A stretch of 64,000 bases of DNA from Paraburkholderia phenazinium (GTDB lineage Bacteria > Pseudomonadota > Gammaproteobacteria > Burkholderiales > Burkholderiaceae), in NCBI RefSeq assembly GCF_900141745.1, contig NZ_FSRM01000002.1, positions 2,108,001-2,172,000 of the forward strand. Reading direction: 5' to 3'. Positions 34,155 through 43,289 of this stretch are shown here, piece by piece. Each line of letters begins with the position of its first letter. The first letter of the stretch is position 1. The translations under genes and the position numbers were made by a program. The notes under the pieces were generated by a model. It was not told where the DNA came from. It did no database searches and saw only the letters and a program-made list of their open reading frames with translations.

Positions 34155-37100
34155 ATGCAGAAATGGAAGTTTCTTTGGTCGCAGATGCTGTGCTGCTTTT
34201 TCGCACCTTTGATGGTGCTTGCGACTGTTTCACCCGCCGCCGCGGCGGGTGCCTGGTACGACGGCTCGACGCCGGTTTTTCGCCATGTCGAAGCACCTAG
34301 CAGCATCACGCCCACCGCGATGCTGCAGGACCGGGACGGTCTGATCTGGATCGCTTCGCAGACAGGCCTTGCCAGCTGGGACGGGTACCGCTTTCGCGTT
34401 TACATTGGCGATGCCGGCAAGCCCGGCAGCTTGCCTTCCTCTTACATCAATGCCCTGCATGAGGACCGCCAGGGGCGCCTCTGGGTAGGCACGGATAGCG
34501 GCGGGCTTGCACGTTTCGACAACTCGACCGGTACCTTCTGGACGCTGGGTGCGGGCCCCCAGGGCCTGAGCAGCGCACGCGTCTTCGCGCTTGCCGCTGA
34601 CGGCCCGGATGGGTTGTGGGTGGGTACGGAAGCCGGACTGGACCGGCTGGATCTGAGCACCGGCAAGGTGCGGCGGGCGGCCGAGGGAGGCAACCCGCCC
34701 GGCCTGCCGGCTCGCCGGATCAGCGCTTTGCTCGCTGATCGCAGCGGCAACCTGTGGGCCGGCACGCACGACGGCCTGTTCGTCCTGCGCGCGGGCACCC
34801 CGGCTTTCGTGCCGGTGCCGACCGAAAGCATGACCCGCGCTGCTATCGAGGTCTGGCAACTGGCGGAGGACAAGGACGGACGTGTCTGGGTCGGCACGCG
34901 TGCGGACGGCGCCTTCGTAATCGAACCTGGCGCCACGATGGCCCGGCAGTTGCACGATAGTGAACGCGGTGGCGGAAAGGGTGTCGAGACGGACTGGGTT
35001 GTCGCGATCGTCGATGTCGGCGACGGCCGGGTGTGGCTCGGTACATGGTCTCAGGGCATCGTCCAGGTCGACACGCGGAACTGGACGACCCGGCGCCTGC
35101 GCCACGATGCAGGGCTGCCCGGCAGCCTCGCCGAGGATGACGTGGTCGCGCTGCTGCGCGATCACAGCGGACTTATCTGGGCCGGTGGGCCGAGTCTGTT
35201 CGATTCGATCGATCCGGCGCAGCGGGCGATTACAACGTGGTATGGCAGCGATGGCCACCTGCTCGGCGGCAAGCACGCGCAGGTCACCTCGGTGTTCGCA
35301 CGGCCCGACGGCAGCGTCTGGCTCGGCAGCGACAACGGCGGCATCGACATCGTCTCAGCGGAACACGGACACAGCCGGCGCCTCGCGCCCGAGGACGGTC
35401 GACCGGACACCGCGCTCCCGAGGAGCTCCGCACTTTCGATGGTCGATGCGCCGGACGGCAGCGTCTACATCGGTACCGCCAAGGGGCTGTACCGCACCCG
35501 CGATGGCGGCCGCAGCGTCGAGCGGGCCGCGTTCCCAGGTTTGCCGCCCACGGCACTGGTCAGGGCGCTGTGCGTCGACGGCAACAGGCTCTGGATCGGC
35601 GGCCCGAGTGGACTGGCGCAGGTCGACCTGTCGGTCCAGGGTGCGGCGGCGCAAAGCGTCCCGAGTCTGCGGGGCGCAGACATTACGAGCCTTAACTGCC
35701 GAGACAACGAGGCGCTGTGGGTCGGTACGCAGACGGGACTCGCGCGCTACTGGCCGGCAACCGGCCACACTGACCGGCCCTGGCCGGAGACGCCGGAGCG
35801 GATCGGTTTGCCCAGTAGCTGCGTGACTTCCATCGTGCGCGACAGGCGCGGCTGGCTATGGATCGCGTTCTACGGCGGCGGCGTGCGTGCGCTTGAGCCC
35901 GGTCCGCGAGGTGCGGTCTTGCACGTGCACCGTATCGGTCACGAGGATGGTGTGGAGAACAACGCCGCGAACGCGCTGCTGCTCGATGCGAAGGACAATG
36001 TCTGGGTGAGCACCGATAGCGGCATCGTGCACATCGACCACGACACGCTGGCCACGACACGGCTGCAACAGGCCGACGGGGTTGGCCTGCTGCCCTATTG
36101 GGCCTCTTCGGCCGGTACCACGCTGCAGGGAGATCTGCTGTTCGGCGGCAATGGCTTGACGATCGTGCATCCCGGCGAGTTTCAACCCTCGCGTTTCAAG
36201 GCTCCTATCAGGCTCACGGATGCCGATGGCCGATCGATACCGTCGTCCGGAATCACGCTCGGCCCTTCGCAACGCGCAATACAGATCACCTTCGCGCTGC
36301 TCGATTACTCGGCCCCCGAGCGCACGCGATACGCCTACCGCCTGGCGGGTCTCGAGGACGCATGGACCGACTCGCCTGCCAACCTTCGGATCGCTCACTA
36401 TACGAACGTGCCGCCTGGAAACTACGTGCTGCAAGTGCGCGCGTCGAATCGTGCCGGCGGCGAGTGGACGGAGTGGGCGAGCTTGCCGGTGCGCGTTGTG
36501 CCAGCGTGGTACGAGACGATTTCCTTTCGTCTGTTCGCGGTGCTGTTCTTGCTGGTGCTCTTCGGTGTACTGATACAGGTACGCACGCGCCTGCTACGCC
36601 GGCGTGCTGGGGCGCTGGAGGCGCTGGTCGCGCAACGCACGCAGGAACTTCAGCAACGCACCAATGAGCTCCAGCAACGCTCCGACGAACTCGTGCGCCG
36701 TACGGCGGAATTGCAGGCCAGTGAACAGCGGCTCGAACAGCTGGCCTACTTCGACGGTTTGACCGGCCTTGCGAACCGGCGGCATTTCAACGACGACCTG
36801 CATCTCCTCGTGGGGCAGGCACGCCGGGGCGCCGAATTCGCGCTGGTGCTGGTCGATCTCGACCGCTTCAAGCCGATCAACGACACTTACGGCCACGATG
36901 CTGGCGACGAGGTGTTGAAGGCCGTTGGCGCGCGCCTGCGCCAGGCGACGCGCGAGGTCGATCTCGTCGCGCGCCTTGGCGGCGACGAGTTCGCCGTGCT
37001 GCTCAGGCAGCCAGGCGAGCGCGAGGCCGTGGCCGCCGTGTGCGAACGCATCATGGCCACGTTCGCCCAGCCAGTTCCGTACCACCACCTTTCGTTAGCG

Positions 37101-37262
37101 GTCGGCGCGAGCATCGGTGTCGCGCGGTGTCCGCAGGACGCACTCGATGCCCAGACGCTCTACAAGTCCGCCGACATGGCGCTCTACGCGGCAAAAGAAG
37201 CCGGCCGCGGCGCCTTGCGCTGGGCCGAGACATCGCACACAGACGAGGCAACCCCACAATGA
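34155..37262 (+). CDS. Periplasmic beta-propeller sensor diguanylate cyclase (Reg_prop-Y_Y_Y-GGDEF)
   Basis: A 1035-residue membrane sensor. An N-terminal signal/anchor (residues 3-32) precedes about 14 propeller repeats of the type DRDGLIWIASQTGLASWDG and DRQGRLWVGTDSGGLARFD. A Y_Y_Y domain (ending YVLQVRASNRAGGEWTEWAS), a transmembrane segment (FRLFAVLFLLVLFGVLIQV), a coiled coil (ALVAQRTQELQQRTNELQQR) and a GGDEF domain with intact GGDEF at 942-946 follow. The RxxD inhibitory site is present (REVD, five residues before GGDEF), so it should make c-di-GMP with feedback inhibition. The ATG at 34155 starts the signal sequence; a longer frame begins at 34083. It lies 49 bp before a GGDEF-EAL gene. 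Confidence 0.88.
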   Translation: MQKWKFLWSQMLCCFFAPLMVLATVSPAAAAGAWYDGSTPVFRHVEAPSSITPTAMLQDRDGLIWIASQTGLASWDGYRFRVYIGDAGKPGSLPSSYINALHEDRQGRLWVGTDSGGLARFDNSTGTFWTLGAGPQGLSSARVFALAADGPDGLWVGTEAGLDRLDLSTGKVRRAAEGGNPPGLPARRISALLADRSGNLWAGTHDGLFVLRAGTPAFVPVPTESMTRAAIEVWQLAEDKDGRVWVGTRADGAFVIEPGATMARQLHDSERGGGKGVETDWVVAIVDVGDGRVWLGTWSQGIVQVDTRNWTTRRLRHDAGLPGSLAEDDVVALLRDHSGLIWAGGPSLFDSIDPAQRAITTWYGSDGHLLGGKHAQVTSVFARPDGSVWLGSDNGGIDIVSAEHGHSRRLAPEDGRPDTALPRSSALSMVDAPDGSVYIGTAKGLYRTRDGGRSVERAAFPGLPPTALVRALCVDGNRLWIGGPSGLAQVDLSVQGAAAQSVPSLRGADITSLNCRDNEALWVGTQTGLARYWPATGHTDRPWPETPERIGLPSSCVTSIVRDRRGWLWIAFYGGGVRALEPGPRGAVLHVHRIGHEDGVENNAANALLLDAKDNVWVSTDSGIVHIDHDTLATTRLQQADGVGLLPYWASSAGTTLQGDLLFGGNGLTIVHPGEFQPSRFKAPIRLTDADGRSIPSSGITLGPSQRAIQITFALLDYSAPERTRYAYRLAGLEDAWTDSPANLRIAHYTNVPPGNYVLQVRASNRAGGEWTEWASLPVRVVPAWYETISFRLFAVLFLLVLFGVLIQVRTRLLRRRAGALEALVAQRTQELQQRTNELQQRSDELVRRTAELQASEQRLEQLAYFDGLTGLANRRHFNDDLHLLVGQARRGAEFALVLVDLDRFKPINDTYGHDAGDEVLKAVGARLRQATREVDLVARLGGDEFAVLLRQPGEREAVAAVCERIMATFAQPVPYHHLSLAVGASIGVARCPQDALDAQTLYKSADMALYAAKEAGRGALRWAETSHTDEATPQ

Positions 37263-37311
37263 CAATCAACCTGTCCTCTTGCCCGGTGAGAGCTGACTTC
37301 TGGAGGCTTCG

Positions 37312-39984
37312 GTGAGATTCGACGTCACGCAGCGGACTGAACAGTTTCTGAACATCGTCAGAGGTATCGACGCGGTTGTGATGGAGCTCCGGACGCCCGG
37401 GGAGGGCGAGGTTCGCAACCGCCGCATGGCAAGGCGCCTGCAGACACTTTCGCAGTGTCTGCGGGCACTGGGCGCGCAGCTTGCCGCAGACATCGCTGTC
37501 CAGAACGACGGGCACAGCCGGATGCGCGAGACGCTTGCAGCCAGCGAGCGTCAGTTCCGGACCCTGGCCGAAAATCTGCCGAACTACCTTGCGCGTCATG
37601 CCACCGGCGCTGAGATCGTCTATCTGAATCCGCGGCTCGAAGCCATCTTCGGTCTCGGGATCGACGAGGTTGTCGGGAAGGCGCCAAGCCAGCTTTTTCC
37701 CGACGGGCGGTTCGAAGGTTACGAAAGCGCCATTCTTGAGGCAGCCCGCACAGGAGAAGAAGGGCAACTGGAATTGCGCTTCACGACGCAGGAGGGAGAG
37801 CCCCGCATCCACCACGTCCAGTTGGTCCCGGAACGCGATGAAACGGACGTCATCGTCTCCGTACTGGTTATTGGAGGCGACATTACCGAGCGGCGCCGGG
37901 CAGAGCAGGATCTCAAGCATGCGCTCGATTTCGCCGAAGGGGTCATCGCCGCGATCCCCGATATTCTGTTCGAACTGGACCGTGATGGCAGGTATCTGAA
38001 CGTCTGGACCAAGAATCCGGAATTGCTCGCCATGCCCAAGGAAGAGCTGCTCGGCAAAACGCTCGACGAAGTGTTGCCCGCGCAGCAGGCGAGCGCCGCG
38101 ATGCGCTCCATCGGGATGGCCGACAGGCAAGGGGTGACCGTTGGCGAGACGCTTATGATCGACCTGCCGGATGGCAGCCGCCGGTGGTTCGAGTATTCGC
38201 TGGCGAAGAAGCTGGGCGAAACGCCCGCGACCGACACGTTCCTCATCTTGTCCCGCGATGTTACGGAGCGCAAACGTATCGAAGAGGTGCTCGCCGGCCG
38301 CGAGCGGGAATTCCGGACGCTGGTGGAAAACTCGCCAGACACGATCGTGCGCTATGACAAAGAGCTTAGACGTGTCTATGTCAATCCGATTTCCGCCGCG
38401 CTCGTCGAGGGCGGTTTAGCCGCGCTGATGGGCAAGAAACCGTCCGAATGTCCCGGTGGCCCCAATGCCCTGATTTACGAGGAGAAGCTGACGGAAGTAT
38501 TCGTTAGCGGCAAAGCCGCCGAATTCGAGTTGAGCTGGACAGAAAAGGATGGCGCGCAGTGTTGCCATCTGATCAAGCTGGCTCCGGAATTCGGCGTGCA
38601 CGGTACGGTTGAACATGTCCTGACCGTGGGCCGCGACATTTCCGAATTGCAGGTTTCACGCCAGAAAATTCACCAGATGGCCTTCTACGATCCGCTCACC
38701 GGATTGCCGAACCGTACCGAGTTCAATGAGCGTTTGGTGCGGATTACCAGCGAGGCTGGCGGGCAGCGCAAGTTTGCCAGCGTGATGATGATCGACATGG
38801 ATCGCTTCAAGGGTATCAACGACACCATGGGGCATGCCGTGGGCGACCAGTTGCTGCGCGACGCGGCTGCGCGTCTGAACCTCTGCGTGCGTCCTTGCGA
38901 TACCGTGGCCCGCTTCGGGGGCGATGAATTTGCGATTCTTCTTCCGGACATTTGCGATCGTGCCGTTCTGGAGGACATCTCGGCGATGATTCTCGGCAAG
39001 TTCGGCGAGCCTTTCTACCTGAACGGGAGAGAGGTGTACGTTTCCTGCAGCGTTGGACTTGCCCTGTATCCGCCCGATAGCGTCGTAGCGGACGACCTCG
39101 TGAAATACGCGGATCTGGCCATGTACGCGGCCAAGCGTGCCGGCGGCCGGAGCTTTCGCTTCTACTCGAAAGAACTGACGGTCGATGCGACCGCGTACCT
39201 GCTACTGGAATCGGAGCTGCGCCGCGCCGTCGAGCGTGACGAACTGGAGTTGCACTATCAGCCGAAGGTACTGCTCGACGGCAATCAGGTGATCGGTTCA
39301 GAAGCCTTGCTGCGGTGGCGGCGCCCGGGCGTCGGGCTCGTCCCTCCCAACCAGTTCATTCCCCTTGCCGAGGAGACGGGCCTGATCGCCGATCTGGGTA
39401 AGTGGGTCCTGCGCGAGGCTTGCCTCGCCGCAGCGGAATGGAACGCCGGTTGCACGGCGTGCCACACGGTCGCGGTCAATCTGTCGGCGAGGCAGTTTCA
39501 GTTTCGCGATCTCGTCCCGATGGTCGGCGAGTTGCTCGAAGAGACCGGCTGTCGTCCTGAATGGCTGGAGCTCGAGATTACGGAGAGTCTGCTGCTCGAG
39601 GAAGACGACACGATCCTGGATACGCTTTCGGCGCTCAAGGCCATGGGGCTCTCGATCGCCATCGACGATTTCGGCACCGGCTATTCGGCGTTGAGCTATC
39701 TCGCACGGTTTCCGATCGATACGCTGAAGATCGACCGGTCGTTTGTCCAGAAGGTGACCACGGACCGGCGCCACGCGGAGCTCGTCAAGGCGATCCTGTC
39801 TATCGCACGGTGTCTCGGCCAGCAAGTCGTTGCGGAAGGCGTCGAAACGGCGGAACAGGCAGACTTCCTGCTGGCGAACGGGTGTCAGGTCGCGCAGGGG
39901 TTTCGGTATAGCAAGCCGCTGGCGAAGTCCGATATGGCCACGCTGCCACGGCTGCTTGAACTGGACGCGGCCACGGAGCCTTGA
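37312..39984 (+). CDS. PAS-domain GGDEF-EAL cyclic-di-GMP protein
   Basis: An 890-residue cytoplasmic protein with three PAS modules (about residues 75-205, 210-330 and 335-455), then GGDEF (536-540, in RFGGDEFAILL) with an RxxD I-site (RPCD), then EAL (E664 in EALLRW; IDDFGTGYSALSYL; VAEGVET). Both catalytic domains look intact, so it could make or degrade c-di-GMP. The GTG start is supported by TGGAGGCTTCG just before it. It follows the propeller diguanylate cyclase by 49 bp and is probably cotranscribed with it. Confidence 0.9.
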   Translation: MRFDVTQRTEQFLNIVRGIDAVVMELRTPGEGEVRNRRMARRLQTLSQCLRALGAQLAADIAVQNDGHSRMRETLAASERQFRTLAENLPNYLARHATGAEIVYLNPRLEAIFGLGIDEVVGKAPSQLFPDGRFEGYESAILEAARTGEEGQLELRFTTQEGEPRIHHVQLVPERDETDVIVSVLVIGGDITERRRAEQDLKHALDFAEGVIAAIPDILFELDRDGRYLNVWTKNPELLAMPKEELLGKTLDEVLPAQQASAAMRSIGMADRQGVTVGETLMIDLPDGSRRWFEYSLAKKLGETPATDTFLILSRDVTERKRIEEVLAGREREFRTLVENSPDTIVRYDKELRRVYVNPISAALVEGGLAALMGKKPSECPGGPNALIYEEKLTEVFVSGKAAEFELSWTEKDGAQCCHLIKLAPEFGVHGTVEHVLTVGRDISELQVSRQKIHQMAFYDPLTGLPNRTEFNERLVRITSEAGGQRKFASVMMIDMDRFKGINDTMGHAVGDQLLRDAAARLNLCVRPCDTVARFGGDEFAILLPDICDRAVLEDISAMILGKFGEPFYLNGREVYVSCSVGLALYPPDSVVADDLVKYADLAMYAAKRAGGRSFRFYSKELTVDATAYLLLESELRRAVERDELELHYQPKVLLDGNQVIGSEALLRWRRPGVGLVPPNQFIPLAEETGLIADLGKWVLREACLAAAEWNAGCTACHTVAVNLSARQFQFRDLVPMVGELLEETGCRPEWLELEITESLLLEEDDTILDTLSALKAMGLSIAIDDFGTGYSALSYLARFPIDTLKIDRSFVQKVTTDRRHAELVKAILSIARCLGQQVVAEGVETAEQADFLLANGCQVAQGFRYSKPLAKSDMATLPRLLELDAATEP

Positions 39985-40014
39985 ACCCGTCAGCAGGCTT
40001 GCTGGGCATCCGGG

Positions 40015-40031
40015 AACGGGCGCTGCCCGTT
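40015..40031 (+). terminator. Short hairpin after the GGDEF-EAL gene
   Basis: AACGGGC (40015-40021) and GCCCGTT (40025-40031) form a perfect 7-bp stem with a 3-base loop, about 30 bases after the GGDEF-EAL stop codon. There is no U-tract, so it is only a possible terminator. Confidence 0.35.
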
Positions 40032-40415
40032 GGCGCAACCGGTCGTTTTCAGCAAGCGTGGCCACGGCACGTCGGTACAACTTCATATCCCCGTGGGGGG
40101 AGAGCGGGGCTTCGGACGAAGCGTGATATGCGGCTGTCCGGTTTTGCGTGAGTTATAACAATATAAATCGGGTGATGAATAATTTACCGACATAAAATCA
40201 ACACAAATATCATTCGGGAATTATTTCTCTAATATGCAATTCAATAAGCATATTATCCAACCTTACATAAGTAATTTTCATTCCAAAAATAAAATATAGA
40301 CGTGCTTGATTTTTCACAATTGTTCAGACAATATTTGTTCGCAGTATCACTGCATCGCAAAATCCTGGAAGCCATTGTCCTATATGGATGTGGCTGTATG
40401 TCAATGCGCTGCCTG

Positions 40416-40440
40416 TTGCACTGCATTCGATAAAGTGCAA
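40416..40440. promoter_or_regulatory. Dyad upstream of rhlA
   Basis: Perfect 7-bp arms, TTGCACT and AGTGCAA, are separated by 11 bases and end 37 bases before the rhlA ATG. The size and position suit an operator near the transcription start. No regulator gene is encoded in this cluster, so its binder is unknown. Confidence 0.35.
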
Positions 40441-40477
40441 ATCAATTTTTCATTCAATTAAGAATGAAGGGGGTTCT

Positions 40478-41398
40478 ATGCCGGTTGAAAAAACAATCGT
40501 TCGTCTACCCAATTCTCTTTGCGTACAGGCTGAGCGGCATATCTTCGAGGCTGACCGGAAAAGCGTAATTCTCGTGAATGGGGCCCTCGCAACATCAGCT
40601 TCATTTGGGCAAACAATCAAATACCTTGGCGAACGATATAACGTTATCTGTTTCGACCTGCCTTATGCCGGCGAATCCCGGCAGCACAACCGCAGCGAGT
40701 TCCTGCTGACCAAGGACGACGAGGCGGAGATTCTGCTGCATCTGATCAATCACTTCGAGCCGAGCTACCTGTATTCCGTGTCCTGGGGCGGCCTTGCGGC
40801 GCTGCTGGCCCTGGCGCGGCGGCCCGCCAGTATCGAAGGCGCGGTAATCGGCTCGTTCTCGCCGTTTCTCAACGATGCGATGATCGCCTATGTCAGTCAG
40901 GCGCGGGACATGCTCGAGGCCGGCGAGCACCTGCAGGCCGCCCAGCTATTGAACGACACCGTAGGCAAGCACCTGCCGCGTATCCTGAAGCTGCTGAACT
41001 ACCGTTATCTCACCGGCCTGCCGAAGGAAGATCAGCGCCGCGTCTCGTTCCATGCCGAACAGATTCTGGCGCTGAAGCCGGAAAGCTACCTCGGCAAGCT
41101 GGCCGAGATTCGCTGCCGGCTCAAGTTCCTCAACGGCGAGCTCGACGAATACACCACCGCGGAGGACATTCGTGTCCTCGCCCGCTACGTCATGCACGCG
41201 CAGTTCGCTGCGGTGCCGAACACGGGGCATTTCCTCGAACTGGAAGGGCGAACCCAGGCGGCCGCCATCCGTGAGGAAATCCTCGGTTTCTTCGGTGTAG
41301 CTCAAGAGTTCGGTCGTTCACGACCTGAGGTGCCGTCTTCTCTGTCCGTCGCGCAAACGTTTGCGACCCCCGGAATGAACGTGGATTTCGGAGGTTGA
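40478..41398 (+). CDS. rhlA: RhlA, 3-(3-hydroxyalkanoyloxy)alkanoate synthase
   Basis: A 306-residue alpha/beta hydrolase closely resembling Pseudomonas RhlA over its whole length: VNGALATSASF, FDLPYAGESRQHN, TKDDEAEILL, VSWGGLAALLALARRP, NGELDEYTTAED, NTGHFLELEG. The predicted triad is S102, D223 and H251. RhlA joins two 3-hydroxyacyl chains from ACP or CoA donors to form HAA, the lipid part of rhamnolipids. The ATG at 40478 has GAAGGGGGTTCT upstream. It is the first gene of an operon continuing through rhlB, rhlC and a tripartite exporter. The upstream region is AT-rich. Confidence 0.95.
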   Translation: MPVEKTIVRLPNSLCVQAERHIFEADRKSVILVNGALATSASFGQTIKYLGERYNVICFDLPYAGESRQHNRSEFLLTKDDEAEILLHLINHFEPSYLYSVSWGGLAALLALARRPASIEGAVIGSFSPFLNDAMIAYVSQARDMLEAGEHLQAAQLLNDTVGKHLPRILKLLNYRYLTGLPKEDQRRVSFHAEQILALKPESYLGKLAEIRCRLKFLNGELDEYTTAEDIRVLARYVMHAQFAAVPNTGHFLELEGRTQAAAIREEILGFFGVAQEFGRSRPEVPSSLSVAQTFATPGMNVDFGG

Positions 41399-41400
41399 AA

Positions 41401-41970
41401 ATGACGATCTATCACTCGATTGCCGTTCTCGGCCCGTGGGCCGTGTGGCTCGCCTACTGGATGAAGGCCTCCTCGTGGGCGAAGAAAACCGTCAGGCGCG
41501 AGGATCGTTTGTCGCGCACGATCCAGTCGATTCCGTTGATCGTGGGCTGTGCGCTGGTGGTATTACCGGACCGGCTGGCCGGCGCCTGGAGTCTTGCGGA
41601 CGCGCACTTCGATTCGCAACAATGGATCGGGGTGGCGATTATCGTGGCCGGGCTGAGTTTCTCGGTCTGGGGGCGGCGCCATCTCGGCTCGAACTGGAGC
41701 GTATCGGTCACCTTGAAGGCGGATCACGAGCTGGTCCGCAGCGGACCTTATGCGCTCGTGCGTCATCCGATCTACACCGGCTGTCTGTTCGCCATCGCCG
41801 GCGCCGCTCTGGTTACGGAGGAGTGGCGCGGAGTGGCCGGCTTCGCGCTGATCTTTGCTTCGCTGGCCTATAAGGTTCGCGTCGAGGAGCAGTGGTTGTC
41901 GGAGCATTTCGGCGACCCCTACCGCACCTATCGCCGCGAAGTGAGGGCGCTTGTGCCCTGGGTCTATTGA
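41401..41970 (+). CDS. Isoprenylcysteine carboxyl methyltransferase (ICMT)-family membrane methyltransferase
   Basis: A 189-residue integral membrane protein with about four to five hydrophobic segments. The C-terminal half has the ICMT/PEMT-like S-adenosylmethionine motif GPYALVRHPIYTG (115-127) followed by VEEQWLSEHFGDPYRTYRREV. Family members methylate carboxyl groups of membrane-bound lipidated substrates. The ATG at 41401 follows GGAGG; rhlA ends 2 bp before it. It lies between rhlA and rhlB, where known rhamnolipid operons have no such gene that I recall, so it may methylate the free carboxyl of HAA or rhamnolipid. That is inference from position and family. Confidence 0.88.
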   Translation: MTIYHSIAVLGPWAVWLAYWMKASSWAKKTVRREDRLSRTIQSIPLIVGCALVVLPDRLAGAWSLADAHFDSQQWIGVAIIVAGLSFSVWGRRHLGSNWSVSVTLKADHELVRSGPYALVRHPIYTGCLFAIAGAALVTEEWRGVAGFALIFASLAYKVRVEEQWLSEHFGDPYRTYRREVRALVPWVY

Positions 41971-41984
41971 GCGGCGCACGACCC

Positions 41985-43289
41985 ATGGCTCACATCGTAA
42001 TTACCGCGATCGGTTCGGCCGGCGACGTTCATCCATTCATCGGGATTGGCCGGGCTTTGGCGCAACGGCGGCACCGGATCGTGCTTTGCACGCATCCGCA
42101 ATTCGCGCCGCTGGCCGAGCGGCACGGTTTTGCGTTCGTGCCGATCGGCACGTGGGACGAGTATGCGCGGGCGATGGCCTGCCCCGCGCTCTGGAACCCG
42201 CGGACGTCGTTTCGCACGCTGTGGAGCATCGTCGCGCCGTCGATCCGGCCGCACTTCGATGAGCTTGCCGCGCTCACGACCTCCGACACGGTACTGGTCG
42301 GCTCGCTGTGGGCGTTCGCCGCCCGCCTGATGCAGGAAGTTCACGGCACGCCATACCTATCTGTTCAGGTGTCGCCTTCGACGCTGCTGTCCGCCAGCGC
42401 GCCGCCGACCCACAAGCGTATGACCGTGCCCATGTGGCTGCCGCTTCCGCTCAGGGCAAAGTGCATGGAGATGATCGAGACAGGCATTATCGACAGGGCT
42501 TGCGGCCCCGCGCTGAACGACGTCCGGCAGGGCCTGGGCCTGCCACCGGCGAGCCGCATCCTCGGCCGCTGGCTGCACTCGCCAGACGGCGTGTTGTGTC
42601 TGTTTCCGGACTGGTTTGCGGCCGCGCAGCCAGACTGGCCGCGCAACCATTTCATGGCGGGTTTCCCGCTTTTCAACGATGTGTCGCCCGGCGCGTTCGA
42701 CGATGAGCTGAGTGCTTTCCTTTCGTCGGGCAAACGGCCGGTGGTCTTCACACCGGGCTCCACGCTGATCGACGAGCGGGCGTATTTCGGCGCCGTCGAC
42801 GAAGCGCTGCGCCGTACCGGCGCACGCGCTATCGTCCTCGCCCGCAACGTGGGAGACCGGTGGCATGCGCGCGCCGACGTGCTGGTGCGCGACTTTGTGC
42901 CGATGCGCAAGCTTCTGCCTCACTGCGCGGCGCTGGTTCATCACGGCGGGATCGGCACGGCTGCATTGGCATTCGAAGCAGGCGTTGCGCAGGTGGTCAC
43001 GCCGTTTGCGCACGATCAGTTCGACAACGCGCAGCGCGTCGCGCAGAGCGGTTGCGGCATCCGGATCGACAGCCCGGCGAGCGGTAAGGCGCTGGCGTCC
43101 GCACTCTCGCGCATCGCCACGGACCCATGGGTCGCGGCGCGCTGCACGATCGCCAGACAACGGATTGGCACCGCCCCCGACGCCTGCGAAGCCGCCGCGC
43201 AATACATTGAGCGTCTGGCCGAGCGACGTGCCGCTGCCGGCACGCGTCCCGCAGACCGCAAGACCCTGGGAACAGCACGGTCCATATGA
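41985..43289 (+). CDS. rhlB: RhlB, rhamnosyltransferase 1
   Basis: A 434-residue GT-B glycosyltransferase of the RhlB/UGT type. The N-terminus AHIVITAIGSAGDVHPFIGI is diagnostic for the family; the C-terminal nucleotide-sugar site is ALVHHGGIGTAALAFEAGV with VVTPFAHDQFDNAQRV. RhlB adds dTDP-L-rhamnose to HAA, giving mono-rhamnolipid. The frame opens earlier (41892), but the ATG at 41985 starts the conserved N-terminus 14 bp after the methyltransferase gene. Its last codons overlap the exporter gene by an ATGA junction. Confidence 0.93.
   Translation: MAHIVITAIGSAGDVHPFIGIGRALAQRRHRIVLCTHPQFAPLAERHGFAFVPIGTWDEYARAMACPALWNPRTSFRTLWSIVAPSIRPHFDELAALTTSDTVLVGSLWAFAARLMQEVHGTPYLSVQVSPSTLLSASAPPTHKRMTVPMWLPLPLRAKCMEMIETGIIDRACGPALNDVRQGLGLPPASRILGRWLHSPDGVLCLFPDWFAAAQPDWPRNHFMAGFPLFNDVSPGAFDDELSAFLSSGKRPVVFTPGSTLIDERAYFGAVDEALRRTGARAIVLARNVGDRWHARADVLVRDFVPMRKLLPHCAALVHHGGIGTAALAFEAGVAQVVTPFAHDQFDNAQRVAQSGCGIRIDSPASGKALASALSRIATDPWVAARCTIARQRIGTAPDACEAAAQYIERLAERRAAAGTRPADRKTLGTARSI

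Larger units (their letters stand above)
39985..40477. promoter_or_regulatory. AT-rich promoter region of the rhamnolipid operon
   Basis: The 493-bp gap before rhlA contrasts with the GC-rich surroundings: roughly 40140-40350 is strongly AT-rich with many A/T runs. This is typical of an H-NS/MvaT-silenced or supercoil-sensitive promoter. A dyad, TTGCACT (40416-40422) and AGTGCAA (40434-40440), lies 38-62 bases before the rhlA start codon. It may bind a regulator. I cannot find a convincing lux/rhl box of the Pseudomonas type. Confidence 0.5.

Noticed and set aside
40015..40031. A strong terminator after the GGDEF-EAL gene.
   Set aside because: The stem is only 7 bp and lacks a U-tract, so I listed it at low confidence and do not treat it as established.
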